64,000 nucleotides of DNA from Calliopum simillimum. Lineage: Eukaryota; Arthropoda; Insecta; Diptera; Lauxaniidae. The stretch is taken from contig OX638372.1 of NCBI GenBank assembly GCA_951812925.1, positions 8,680,001 through 8,744,000 of the forward strand, in the 5' to 3' direction. The notes under the pieces are model-generated. The model was not told the DNA's origin and ran no database searches. It worked only from the letters and a program-made list of their open reading frames with translations. The position numbers were made by a program, and so were the translations under genes. Below, in pieces: positions 1 through 11,959 of the stretch; the stretch's first letter is position 1; each line of letters begins with the position of its first letter.

Positions 1-860
1 TCAAAAATATTTCAAAATGGCGGCTTAAGCGCAGGAAAGGCGAGGCCACCTTTTTGGTTTTAGACCTCTACAGTGGTCATATAAACATTAGGCAATAAAA
101 ATTGCAGTGCGCAATTTTTTTTAAGGTCTTTTTAAATTTTGACGTACATTTAGGACATATTTACTGTACTATAACTTGAGAACCAATTGAGGGAATGATT
201 AAAAGATTATTTCGCTTGTTTTTACAAGCGCTTGAAATTATGTTATCAGCACTTTTTGAAAATACAACACCCAGTCAGTCAAAATGGAAAAAACTGATTT
301 TTTGTAACTTTGGCAGCCTCTACCGCTCAAAATATCAACTTATGGGTATCGTGTTTCAGGTAAAAAAAACGTAAAATTTTATTGCCCGTAACTTTTGTTC
401 AAAAATTTTTTTGTTTGACCAACAGGAAACGAGATAAATTGAATCAAACATATATCAAGATATCGCCTAACGCGCACGGGTAGGGAGGCCCCCTTTTTGA
501 CCGCCTTTATTGGCTCGAAAACTATTCACCTGATTTAGTGAAATTTTTAAAGCGTACTAGAATTACTTAGAGCAAATTGGGGGTGCCACGTCCTCTACCT
601 TACATAATTCGTCACACCTCTGAAACGGTTTAAGTCAGTTTAATGAAATTCGGTACAGATGTGAAAGGCATTACGACAGTTAATATCCATAGAAAAAATG
701 GGCAAAATCACGCCCCATAAAAACTAAACTAGTCATACCTCCGAAACTATTCAACGCAAATGCATTAAATTCGGTATTTATATAAAAAGCACCAGGGCAA
801 ATAATATTCATTTTATAAAATTAGAAGAATTACAGTTGCTAAATTTTTGAAATTTTTCTT
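1..860. repeat. Dispersed repeat with degenerate ~100-122 bp sub-units
   Basis: Blocks carrying a GGGxGGTGCCACGCCC-like core recur near 478, 579 and 699, each followed by a stretch of the type 'cataCCTCcGAAAC...atgaATTcGGTA...ataAAAaGCaCc'. The same blocks, at about 122-bp spacing, occur at 23560-23960, so this is a family and not chance. It has no open frame. It probably continues to the left of the window. The GCCACGCCC core also resembles the internal repeats of the DINE-1-like elements at 3.8 and 49.5 kb, so it may be a diverged relative; that link is inference. Confidence 0.55.
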
Positions 861-1774
861 GCTTATTGCTACAATTATTGGCTCTAATAATATCAAACTT
901 CCGCTCTTCGGCTTAGAAACTTGCATATGTTGGTATATTAATAGCAACGATTTTGTCCTGCGATAATAAATCGTTGTTCTGTCATCAAGAGAATGAGTAA
1001 AGTGAGAGAATTTTCAAGAATACATATTGGGGTTTATATTCCCGGAAAATTTTTCTCAAACTGCAATGTGCAAGTCTAAGGAAAAATTCCCCGGGAATAT
1101 TGATTCACGATAACCCCCATTAACTAGATCAGTGGTTAGCAAAATTTAGAGAACGAGGTTATGTGTGAGAGAAGATAGAAGAGATAAATAGAAAATAGAG
1201 AGCTCAATTGAGCTATGCGGTACCGATCACTGAACTACAAAAATTTAAAAAAAAAATAAAAAAAAGCAAATAGACCTAGAGAAAAAAAACAACAACAAAC
1301 AAAACCAAAAACAGCCGCCTTTGAGTGTTTGAATCTGAATCCCAAAACTGCTCTATATCACCACAATTTTTTTTTTTTTTTTTGGGTCTAATAAGGATTG
1401 CATGATTTTGAAGAAAACTTAATAATGCTTCATACTTCCATTCCAATAAATATGATAGGTTCAAATTGAGTTAGATGAATTCGATTTCATTATAATTTTT
1501 TATGTCAAAATCATGTAAAATGCTTTATTTTTGGCAACAATTTTGTTCAAGATAAAAAAAGTGCGATTTATCTTTGCTTGCTGTTTTTTATACACAAGAA
1601 AAATCATTTCAGTTTCTTATCTCCGCCTAAAGAAAAAAAAAAACAAAAACTTTTTTTAATTACGCAACGAACACCACTTTTGTGTGACAAAAACCCGTAA
1701 ACATTTAACACTTCAAATCCCGCTTTAAGTTAAATCCTTCATTCTTTCCTGAAGTGTAAAAAGCACTTTAAAAA
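861..1774. other. AT-rich non-coding stretch, nothing recognised
   Basis: Only short frames and homopolymer runs are visible (poly-T at 1368-1383). I see no TE terminus, RNA gene or exon. Confidence 0.4.
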
Positions 1775-2240
1775 TTGTCATTGTTATGCAGGATTTTTCT
1801 ACAGAATCGTCGTAGTCGTCGTTGTCGTCGTCGCTGTTGTCGTCTTCGTCAGGCTTACAATTTTGCAACACACAGCGCCCACATATCTCCCAACGCCGCA
1901 GCAAATCAACTTCAACTCCTTCTTCTTCACTTCATTTTGCGATTTTTACTAATTTTAAATTTTCACTTCAAAACAAAAGGACCCCCACCCGTCTTTAGAG
2001 ATGCTGCTGCTGCGCCTGACACAACCTCACATTTGGAATTTGATATCCTTGCTGTTGCTGCTTCTGCTTGTAGAGGCGAACCTAAAGACCTTGCGTTGCG
2101 GTTGTTTTCTTCGTCATCATCAACATCGTCTTCGAATTGAAGACAAAGAAGCGCTCACATCACAACGAAAACCGCAACGTCTCACGACAATGATGCTACT
2201 GCGGTGCAGTGCGGCATGAAGTTTTTTGAGGAGAAATTTT
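1775..2240 (+). other. GC-richer block with CGT/CTG-rich runs; 121-codon open frame, function unknown
   Basis: This stretch is visibly less AT-rich than its surroundings and holds GTCGTCGTTGTC- and CTGCTGCTG-type runs. A frame at 1775-2140 is open for 121 codons but reads as Arg-rich, then Leu-rich, then Ser-rich low-complexity sequence, as expected when trinucleotide repeats are read in any frame. An overlapping second frame (2001-2219) is also open. There is no convincing ATG context, splice signal or domain. Conserved intronic or regulatory DNA, or part of an untranslated exon, are both possible. I would not call it a gene. Confidence 0.2.
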
Positions 2241-3815
2241 TCCTTAAGCGACATTATTTGTGAAAATTTTTTGGTTTTTCATTTGTTGCCATCGTCGTGG
2301 TTTTTAATGAAAATCCAGTTCAACCGCGCTGTTTGACGAAAAAGCCCCACTCTCTACATTTTAGCCTTTGGGAATTTAACCCATTCATTTCGTCGACACA
2401 AAGTTCTTTCATTTTTCCCGTTGTACATTGCGCCAAGGATTACTCAATTAATTTAATTATGTGCTGTCAATCATTTGTTGTTGTTGCTGCTGTTGCTCCG
2501 TGTGCTGTTGAGGTTTCCGGCTTTGAATTCATTTTATGGTTCTGTATCTTAAATGACTTTTCCTATGGGCACTCTGTGGAGTATTTCTTCATTTCGTATG
2601 GATTTTGCATTTATTTTATTTTTTTTCGTTGCCGTTTTTGAAATTTGATGGAATATATGCGTATGTGCGTGTAGAAGAATGTGCGTATGTATGCATGTGG
2701 TAATTTTAAGAAAAATAAGTAATTATTTTCTTTCACTTTTGAAAGAGAAAATTAAAATATTCATTTGCAAACTTAACTTTTCCGCTGGTTTTTAATGTAA
2801 TTGGTCTTATCCTGTGGTAATGCTTGTAAAGACAACATTTTTGGTACGCATTAACATGTGTTCATACATTTAAATAAGAATGTATTGTAAAAGAATGCTT
2901 AACTCCCCAAGAGAGATAAAGACCTCATTATTCTCAATACTGTCAGTAGTTTCTTACAAGAAACAAAAAAAAACATATTAATGCTATTTACGGCTGTTTC
3001 GAGATTTAGTTCTTAATCTCGGTGTAAATCACGTTAATCACGAGATTTATTTTAAATCTTCGTATAAATCTCAACTTGACTAACGATTTTGGCAATTTTC
3101 GACCAAGCGGCAACCCTTATTGTTGGCATTTATCATTAAATGTCATCTAAAAAAGCAATAGATACATATATAAATATAAAGAAGAAGAGGAAGAACCACT
3201 TTAATTTTTTCGCTTATGACATTTACTGTCAAAAATAAAACGACGAGATTTCAAGCTCTCATCAAGTATCTCCGATGGAAACGTAGCATAAGACTAGTGA
3301 CATTTGAATACGCAGAAGCTGACTCAAAACACAGAGCAACACTGAATTTGCGGCATAGGTTTTCGGAGTCGATTTCGAGTAGTCATGACCTAATGAATAC
3401 AAAAATAATATCAGATTCACCGAACTGACTCTTGTTCTCCCGGTGTCCTGGTTTAAAAGTGCGAAAATAGCTGTTTTGAGGTATATTTGAAGTACTTAGC
3501 ATAACACTTACAGTAGACAGTGTAATAAGTATTTGCTGATGCAATCCTCTTTAAACCTTAATTTTGATTTTTGCCCATTAGATTCTTACTTTCCGAGTAA
3601 TCAACCATTGAAGTAATGGTATTTCAACTCCTAATTTTCTTTTCTGCGGCCTTAGGTTTTTAAGTTAACTCAGATTCATTGAGATTTTTACTGATATATA
3701 GTTAGGGTATAGTTTATTTGTATGAATTGACTCTAGTTCTCCAGAAATCCTCGCTCAAAAGAGCAAAAATAGCTATTTTATCTTTCTTTACTTACTCTAA
3801 AAACAGCCAAAATGG
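2241..3815. other. Non-coding, nothing recognised
   Basis: Ordinary AT-rich fly intergenic or intronic sequence with TTG/CTG runs near 2478-2505. No RNA gene, TE end or credible exon is seen. Confidence 0.4.
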
Positions 3816-4692
3816 TTTTTATACCCTACACCCAGGGTATATTCACTTTGTCTCTCCGTTTGTAACGCAGAGAAGGAGGCGTGGCAGGTATGGAAAAGTA
3901 TATATTTTCTTGATCAGCGTCACCTCCTGAGTCGATATAGCCATGTCCGTCTGTCTGGCTGGCTGGCTGGGTATGCGTGGAAATACATTTTTTGGGAAAA
4001 CTGAGCAATATAATTCAATGAAATTTAGTATTCTGAATTCGTCGTTAAAGTTAGCACGAGGGATTGAAAATGAGCAAAATCGGCCAACGGACACGCCTAC
4101 CGCCGATACAAAAAATACATTCAAAATGCAATAAAAAGAGCATCATTTGCAATAACAGAAACAAAATACACATAAATACTAAAGATAGTAAGTACAAGCC
4201 CTGAGCAAAAACTAGGTGAATTCGGACAAAAAGGTGCGGCACATCCCATATAAGCAAAAGTTTCAAAATGTTATACTGAAATCGTTTTTTGTGGTAATCC
4301 AACAAAATTTCACCCAAACACTAAGAATAAGTAGGCGAAGTAGGACTTGAGGGCGTTTCACCTACCATATAAGCGAAAGTTTCAAAATGCTCTACTGAAA
4401 GATTTTTTTAAGAAAACCTAACCGAATTTCACTCAAACGCTCAGAACAGTGAATGCATGCTCTACGAAAAATCTAGGTAAGCTCGAAGACGAGGGCGTGA
4501 TACTTCCCATTTAAGCAATTTGCCCTTATACTGTCCTAGAAGTTACGGAAGAATAAAACAATTTATTTTAATAAAAACTTGTATGTACAAGAATATTTCA
4601 AAGTATTTATCAATTAAGTGTTTGATTGTATACTTAAAATGCAGTGTAGGGTATTTAGTTTTTGGCCAGGCCAAAGATACAACCCTTACTAT
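3816..4692 (+). mobile_element. DINE-1/INE-1-like (Helentron-associated, non-autonomous) element
   Basis: The left end carries the hairpin ATACCCT-ACACCC-AGGGTAT (3821-3840). Then come an AGTATATATTTTCTTGATCAG block, GTCGATATAGCCATGTCCGT and a CTGTCTGGCTGG tetranucleotide run. Internal sub-repeats follow, with cores near 4233, 4354 and 4492. The right part has GTGTAGGGTAT followed by the hairpin TTTGGCC-A-GGCCAAA (4662-4676). The order of terminal hairpin, GTCGAT..GGCCATGTCCGTCTGTC block, GCCACGCCC repeats and terminal hairpin is what I know of Drosophila DINE-1/INE-1. These move through a Helentron and encode no protein. A second copy lies inverted at 49540-50367, which defines both ends independently. 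Short open frames inside are shadows. Confidence 0.75.
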
Positions 4693-6364
4693 TGTAGTAT
4701 TTTTTCATATCTAGTATTGTGTACCATGAACATAATAGGAATAATCTCAAACAATTCTGAAGAATGTAGACTTCCGTATGATTTCGGAATCTTCAACCAA
4801 CAAATCCAGATTTCATTTTTTTTTTTTTTCATCTTCTCAGCACCACAATACAAATACCGAATGGTTAATTTCTTTTTCATATAATTGTAATGAGAACTCT
4901 TATCTTGTGATTAAGTTTTGCTGTATGTATTTTTATTATCTGATTTCTACGTTTTCACTTAAAAATTTCCAAAGACTGTGTGAGTTCTGAAATTTAAAAA
5001 TTTTTGTGATGGATATTTATGGAAAAATATTTAGTTTTAATTTACTTATGAGGAAATAAAGGTGACAATCTCCACTTTTTTTAGGAACTAAAAAATAGAA
5101 AGCACATGTTTTAGTTTTTGTAAGGCGTCGAAAATTCTCCGCATTTTTCCAAATCGTTCGAATTCCATACATATCTCACTCTAAAGTATATGTTTTCACT
5201 CACCAATGTGACACCCCGTCTTTTCTGCTTCTTAATTTTTAAAAAATTTAAAAAAATTATGCCCAAAAAGGAATTGATTTCCTTCCCCTCCTTGAACTCT
5301 GTACCGAAAATATTAAACAAAAATTTGGAAGCTTACCAGTTTCCTTACTATGTAAGCTGAAATATAAGCATGTAGGAATGAAATAAAATAAATTTTTTCG
5401 TATCTACGGAAAATTTTCCAAGTGTCTTACTATATACATATGTATATTTTGTATATATTAAAAATTAATGTAACAAACATTAATCCATCTCTTTGCTGGA
5501 ATCCTTCCAACAACAACTAAAATAAATTGAAAATTTTTGCTAATGAAGTTAGTAATTCTGTGATTTTAAACATTATTCGGAATTTCCAAAAACAAAGCAA
5601 ATAGGATCCATGACTTAAAGGTTAAATAAAAATTAAATATTAAATAAATGATAATTTTGATAAAAACATGCAATCCTTTTTTCGCAAGAACTTAACATAA
5701 CATTCGCCACTAAATGAAGCGCATTAATCCTAAAAGCATTTTGATGTCTACCAAAATTTTTACACTTTACTTGAACAGCTCACTACTACTACTACTTCTG
5801 CATACTCTACTAAGTCAACTCCCACTAAACACTAATACATTACCCGAAACCAAGAATCCTTTTTCACACTGCTGCACATAATCTTAGCCATCAACAACCA
5901 CAAAACGAAATCCTGTAGCTTACTTGCGTTTATTTCTCATTTTGCCAATACGAAATTCTCACGTAATGGGAATGGAAAATGACACAAAAAAAAAAACAAA
6001 AAATTGTTAGCAAAAATATCAACAGTCAAAGTAACAGCAGGAGCAGCAGCGGCAGCATTAACAAGGACAACTTTGACAACAACATTAGCAAAAGTAAAAA
6101 TTCCTTTGCTTTATAGACTGAAAGGAAAAGAAGAAAAAACAAGAAAAATCCAAAATCACAGCTGGAGTCTGACAATCTGGCGAAAACGAAATATCCGATT
6201 GTGGGTTGAAATCCATTTTTTAGCTCAAGATCTCTTGTGCAACAGTGTTGTGATATATTTCTTTTCAAATGAAAATTCTATAGACATATGAATTAATAAT
6301 TTCAATAGCTATATAAAGAAAAATAGTTTGACAGTTGAATTAAAAAGCAACTTTCCAGTATTTA
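4693..6364. other. Non-coding, nothing recognised
   Basis: AT-rich sequence with a short GCAGCAGCGGCAGCA-type run near 6036-6060 that opens frames on both strands. No supportable gene or RNA. Confidence 0.4.
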
Positions 6365-6745
6365 CCTTTTGATATTTTATCGCAAGACATTTTTATTATA
6401 TGATATTTTTACTTGAAGAAGTTTCTATTCTCAAACTGGTTGTGTCTTATAACATATTTATCGCTCGATACTTTAAGTATATGTTATTTTCTTCGCATGA
6501 TATTTTGATCTAAGACACTTCCATTCAATGATTTTATGATATTTTCATTGCATGACATTTTTATCTCATGAAATTTTATTGCTTAACACTTTTATTTTAT
6601 GATATTTTTGCTTTCCGTTCTATTTGTTATATTTTATCTCATGATAGATTTTATCGCATAATATTTTTAAATTATAATTTTTTACTGTATGACATTTTTA
6701 TCCCATAATAATTTCATCACGCGATATTTCTCCTGATGATATTGA
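6365..6745. repeat. Degenerate short tandem array (ATGATATTTTTATCGCA-like)
   Basis: Variants of 'atgaTATTTTTATcgca/ctcATGAcATTTTTAT' follow each other about every 18-22 bases over 380 bp, with heavy divergence. It looks like an old minisatellite. It has no coding potential. Confidence 0.55.
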
Positions 6746-8858
6746 CAGTTTAATTCTTGATATACCTAAATGATTGATGACTTAATTCTAAAATCTACCA
6801 TAATGATAGAACGCAGTAAGATAAGATGAGTCTGGTCATGAAAAATTGTTATAAACTCTATCAAGGAAACTTCACCTTACGATAATCTACAAAATGCAAT
6901 ATCTGCATGACCATGTCCAACACTATTCACGTAACTCTTAATTTCAAAAACTTGGCATCAGAATGGTTTGAGTAGGTGCCTTACTAAAAATCTACGCACT
7001 GCCATCCTTTCCATAAATATCTTCTCTTTCTTTTCATAAATTTTTCTTATCCTTTCGACGAAGTCAGTCTTGTGCTCTCTGTGTTGCTTTACGTAATGAG
7101 TTGATTTTGTTTGGCTTTGTGTGGTGGCACTCGTACAATCGTAAAATCCACCAAAAGATGGTGCTCCTTCTTCTCAGACAACACAGACTTTTTAAATATT
7201 CCGCTGACGATTCCTTGCGGCATGGCTAATGGAACGCTTTCGCTTTTGCTTAGAGCTGTGATTTGACTTTTTCCATTTCTTTGCAAATTCCGTATCTTTC
7301 TTTTCAGTATCCTTTTTACTTAGTTGGAACTGTAATTATGGCGATGATGAACAACTTACGCAGGAGACACTTCGTATTATTCCTCTCCACATAGGAAGTT
7401 CCATGTGTTGTCATCGTAGTCGTTGCTGTCTGCCATTGAATGTGGTGCAAAATTTACAATTTCTTTAAATGGAATCGAGTGCACGCATATTTTGTTCTGG
7501 CATGGTTAATTATAAAAGCAAACTCATACTCAAGTGGAATAGAAAACACCATTTAATATATTTGAATATTTCGCGGGTTTTAAAACTTTTGAGGCAAAGT
7601 ATTGCAAAATTTTTGTTGAATTTTTGTACATAAGTGGATCTAGTCAATCAGTATTAGTTGAAACTTGTGAATGACCACATTGTAAAAATTATCTGCCGTA
7701 TGCATTAAAGGTAGGAAGAATTATTTTTCCAAAATCTTCAATTTCCAGCCTGAAATATTTGGACGAATAATAGTTATAGTAAAATATAATATCTATAGAT
7801 TTTTTTCTCACATCATTCCCACCACCCCTCCCCACGAAATATTGCGTACGGTTTTGATCTACTTTAAACATTAAAAATCACTTTGATAGTAGTGACAGAT
7901 TGTGAGGAGTTTAGCTTCTTTCTCAAATGAAAAAATATGAGAGACGAAGAGCGCAGATTTTTGTAGAATGTTCTTGAAAGCATAAATATGATGGATATAC
8001 AAATATGGCTATATTCATTAAAGTCTTCCAAGCTTAAACCGGAGTGTAACAACGTCGAGTATTATCTATATACATAGATGGTGCCGGAGAAGATTACCTA
8101 CATCAAATTGTAAGTAAAAAAGAGCGTTTGGTCAAATTAACGAAATCTTATCATCTCCACCAAAATTAAAATTTGCGTTTTTGATTCAAATGTGAAATCG
8201 GTTGTGTTACATGCAGTTATGTAACTATAATGTTCCTTATTGATTAGGTCCTAAAAACATAGCAATAACTAAGATGTTTACGGGTTCTTATTACAGAAAT
8301 CGGTCAATGGAGTGCTATCAAATTAGTGGGTGGAGTTTGGAGAGGAGGCTGGGGGTAAATTCACCTTTTACAGTTTTTTCGATATAAATATCTAGCGAAA
8401 GAAGCCAAATTTCAATATTTTCCTTAGGAAGCTCTTTCCAAAGAATCAAATTTATCTAAAAAATTTGAAAAAAATTGCTTATGCTAAAATTTTAAAACCA
8501 AAAAACCGAAAATTTCGAGTTCTTCTGGTTTTTACTCTTTTGATCATTACTTTTTGTAGATCAGAGATAGGAATAGACACTGCACGATATAAAAAAATAT
8601 AGTTTAAATTTACTTTAAAATGCTTTACTGAAAAATTTCTCAAATTAAAAATTTACAGAAATATGGCCACTCGAATATGGAAAAAAAAAAAAATTATAAG
8701 GCAAGAAATGCTTAATATTGTAAGAGAAACATGTGTAAGAATTTTTTGGGACATATTATAATATTTCAATAATTTGGTCCAAAAAAAAATTTAAATAAAA
8801 AAGTTACAAAAAATCTCAAAATATTCACACGTATTCCTTTTAAAATAATGACTATACC
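6746..8858. other. Non-coding, nothing recognised
   Basis: AT-rich sequence. A 65-codon minus-strand frame at 7089-7286 lies in a slightly GC-richer patch, but it has no recognisable motif and no flanking splice sites that I trust. Confidence 0.35.
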
Positions 8859-8992
8859 CAGTGTGCCAGACGGTTTATATCTCCGCTTTTTTATCCGAAT
8901 CGTTTTTTTTTTTTTGGAATTTCTCCCGCAAACGGATCAGTAACGGATCCGTAACGGATAAAAATCGGAGATATGAACCGTCTGGCACACTG
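8859..8992. mobile_element. 134-bp MITE with 27-bp terminal inverted repeats
   Basis: The left end CAGTGTGCCAGACGGTTTAT continues to 8885 as ATCTCCG. Its inverted copy at 8966-8992 matches at 26 of 27 positions. The centre contains TTATCCGAATCG, a poly-T run and a palindromic ACGGATCCGT. There is no open frame. I could not find an unambiguous target-site duplication: the left flank is ACTATACC and the right flank AATAAAGA. The superfamily therefore stays open; hAT-like or Tc1-like are both possible. Confidence 0.75.
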
Positions 8993-11340
8993 AATAAAGA
9001 CTAGGTCAACATTTCCTTCCCAGAAAGTTTTTGTCTAAAATTTAAATTTTAAAAGAGCAAAATATCTGTTCTGGCATCTTTTGTTGTAGGAAATTAAATG
9101 TTGATTAATTTTTAAGAAAAAATGATTTTGAAATATTAATTTTTAAGGTATGGAGCCGGTCTCAAAGTTAAGCAAAAAAATCAATTTTTTAATACCATGG
9201 TCAATACTTTATTATATGTGCCGGTATTTAATAAGTTTAAACTCGTAATCGAAGATAACTTCTCTCACCGATTGAAATGAAACATAAAAGCTACTCATCT
9301 ATCTTTAGAGTCACATAAAGGTTAAGAAAAATAGCTCGTGTTCTTTTTAATTTTCATCATTTTTCCTTTTCACCAATTCAAGCAGCATAACAAATGTTTT
9401 CCATGTTCACTACGTTGTTGGAACATGATTTTTTCATGTATTCTAGACATTTTTTCCGCGTTTTCATTCCTTTCTTTTATACGTCGTGTTGCTTTTGAAT
9501 TTTTATTGCCAGCTCATTTTCCATTGAAATGAGCTTGGGGTTTTATATGTTGGTGTTTTCTTTTTTCGCTTCTTCTTTTCCTGGTTTTCTATTGCACGTT
9601 TAGGTGAATTTTTTTTGTGGACCCGCCTTCTTCATGCCACAAGTCGCCAATCGCGTTGACTTCAATTTTTGTTGCACTTTCTTATGGTTGTTTTGGTCCT
9701 TTTTTAGTTCCAAGAATTTTTTTTTTGGGACAGACACTCATGTATGCATATAATATATATAAAACTTTTTTTTTTCAAATTATTTACATGTCTTAAGTGA
9801 AAAAATTTTGTTTTTCATATTGCACAATTTCTTGCCGGCTGCCATTCATAAAGCTCTTATTTACTAAGAAATTCTTAAGTATAGGCTCTAACACTTCAAG
9901 ACTTAAACTAAAAGAAAAAGCACCATAAAATGAATACAAAAAAAAGAGCCTCATGAAATAAACTTTAAACTAAAGTTTCTAAACTGTGGCAAAAAGTTCA
10001 GGTTTTCTCCCAAACCAAAAAGTTAGCGCGAACAGAAGTGAAATTATTCAAAACTTTGCCGACTTTGTTAACTACAACAAAAACAACAATAACAATAATT
10101 TAAAACAAAGTAAAGGAAAAAAAAACATTTTTTATATAAAAACCCCATCAAATTTAAAACTCCCACTACCACTATTGTTGCTAAATTTTAAGCCTTTTGA
10201 CGGCATATTTCCGGTTTTTTTTTTTTCATAATTTTGGCAAAAATGTTTAAATACTCATATATGTATGTGTTTTTGTGTGAAGAAGTGCGGGGTATATTGT
10301 TGAAAAGAAGTCGTCTGGTAAAAGCGCATGTAACCCGTTTTTTTCTTTGTTATGGTTTGGCATTTTTAGACATGGTGTCAAACTTTGCCGCCGCCATATC
10401 AACTTTGCTTACGCTGCGCTGACGTCATTGGCGGCAAACTTATTTTAGAAATTCTCTTTTTCCCAAGTTATAACTTTGTTTTTCTGCAGCGCGCTCCTCT
10501 CAGTTCTACTTTTGTTCTTTTGCTAATAAAGTTAAATTATTTTCAAGGAAAGTAAGAATGTTTCATTGCACACATAAAAACTTAAAGTTTGGCAAATTTC
10601 ACTTAATTTTTTTTAAATTTATCAAAAGTATGTCATTTTAAAGGAGTAGTTGTAATGTCCTTAAGGTGTAGGAATAAGAAATTTTCACCGAATGCTCTAT
10701 TTGATTAAACACATGAACTGTGAAAGTTTTAAGTTTTTAAAATGGCAGATTCAATTGTAAGCTAAAATCAATCTCAAAAATCGCATTTTTCAAATTTCTT
10801 ATTGTTTACATATCAGGAGAGTTTTCTGACAAAATTTCACGGTCCAAGCTTTAACGGAAAGACTGAAACCGGTAGTAGCAAATTATCTAACCTACCCTCT
10901 TGATGAAATACTTGACGCTAGTTTCAAGAGGAGCAACCCGTCCTGACGTGAGGAGTTTTTTATCGATAAAAAAAAGACTCAGGGAAAAAACGACAACTTT
11001 CACTCTTAATTTAATTGTCAGTAACGATTTAGCTCCGAAGGCGAAGTTATTTGAATTGACTGTGAAAAACTACTGGTTTGAAGTTATTAAATTAAAAGTG
11101 ATTAGTACTCAAATCAAATAGTATTTTCTTTAGATTTAACAAACATTTGAGGTTTATTCAAAGAAATTTCCTTTTGATTTAAAAAACATTCGCAGTAAGT
11201 TCAAATGCATTTTTATTTGTTTTACATGTTTTATTTGTTTTTTTTTTTTTTTATATTACTCTTAAAATTCCTGAAGTTCTTTGGAGTTTTGAACGCATAT
11301 TTTTAAAAAAATTAGTGCATCTGTCGAGAAGTAATGGTCA
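8993..11340. other. Non-coding; one small CRE-containing inverted repeat
   Basis: No gene or TE is recognised. At 10384-10438 a TTTGCCGCC / GGCGGCAAA inverted pair encloses a perfect TGACGTCA (10420-10427) in a locally GC-rich patch. This could be a regulatory island or chance. Confidence 0.3.
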
Positions 11341-11707
11341 AAAAATATGTTGAAAACTGTCCTAATCCCCTCTTAGGACTTTTGGTGTCAGAGGCAAAGT
11401 TGATCTAAAACTCATAAGCCGAGTCCGGAACACCACTGCCGGTTTTCAAAATTTTTCTTCGGTTTTTTCTATCGATTGGTACAGTAAAATAGTTTTTTTT
11501 TTAATGTGACCAAATCTCCTAAGTGTGGTTTGGCGACGCCTCCTACAGCTAAAAAATTTTTCGTGGGCCATCTCTATCGATTGGAGCAATACAATTTTTT
11601 GAAACCATTTAGTGAAAAATGCTGAGCTACAGCCGTAGCGTTGTCTAGCTAGACAACGGACGAAAGACATTGCTTGCACGACAAGAGTTATGAAAAATTG
11701 TTAAAAA

Positions 11708-11747
11708 TTTTTCCTGATGATGGCTTAAAAATTAAGCCGAAATATTG

Positions 11748-11752
<5 letters not shown>
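11708..11752 (+). ncRNA. Candidate type-I hammerhead ribozyme (retroelement-associated)
   Basis: The core CTGATGA (11714-11720) is followed by a 7-bp stem GGCTTAA/TTAAGCC with an AAA loop (11722-11738), then GAAA (11739-11742). Stem I can form from TTTTTC (11708-11713) and GAAAAA (11747-11752). Stem III would be the two-base-pair palindrome AUAU (11742-11745) with U at the cleavage position. Very short stem III is known from hammerheads of Penelope-like elements, which work as dimers. One deviation is an extra U (11721) between the core and stem II. The motif was found by eye; activity is not shown. Confidence 0.5.

Positions 11753-11783
<31 letters not shown>
11748..11783. repeat. Poly(A) tract of 36 nt
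   Basis: An uninterrupted A run directly after the hammerhead-like motif. It suggests a retrotransposed 3' end, but could be a simple homopolymer. Confidence 0.8.
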
Positions 11784-11785
<2 letters not shown>

Positions 11786-11959
11786 AAAATACATAAAAAC
11801 ATTTCTTTTGTTTTTATTCGTACGGCTGTAGCTCAGCATTTTTCACTAAATGTAACATAAAGAAGCCGATTACAACAATACATTTTTTGAAACCCCCAAG
11901 AGTTAAAATTTTTTGTTTTAACCTCTCCCTATCGATTGAGCCTTTTGGCCCATGCATTT

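Larger units (their letters stand above)
11606..11852. repeat. Perfect 32-bp inverted repeat flanking ribozyme-like motif and poly(A)
   Basis: Positions 11606-11637 and 11821-11852 are exact reverse complements over 32 bases (TACGGCTGTAGCTCAGCATT at the start of the right arm). Between them lie a perfect 18-bp palindrome GTTGTCTAGCTAGACAAC (11640-11657), the hammerhead-like motif (11708-11752) and a 36-nt A run (11748-11783). Related fragments ('CTATCGATTGG', 'TTTTTTGAAACC') recur at 11470, 11574, 11590, 11883 and 11930. The unit therefore seems to be a rearranged element wider than the inverted repeat itself. Confidence 0.7.

Noticed and set aside
1775..2140. 121-codon plus frame as a gene
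   Set aside because: Low-complexity Arg/Leu/Ser read from trinucleotide runs, with a second overlapping frame equally open.
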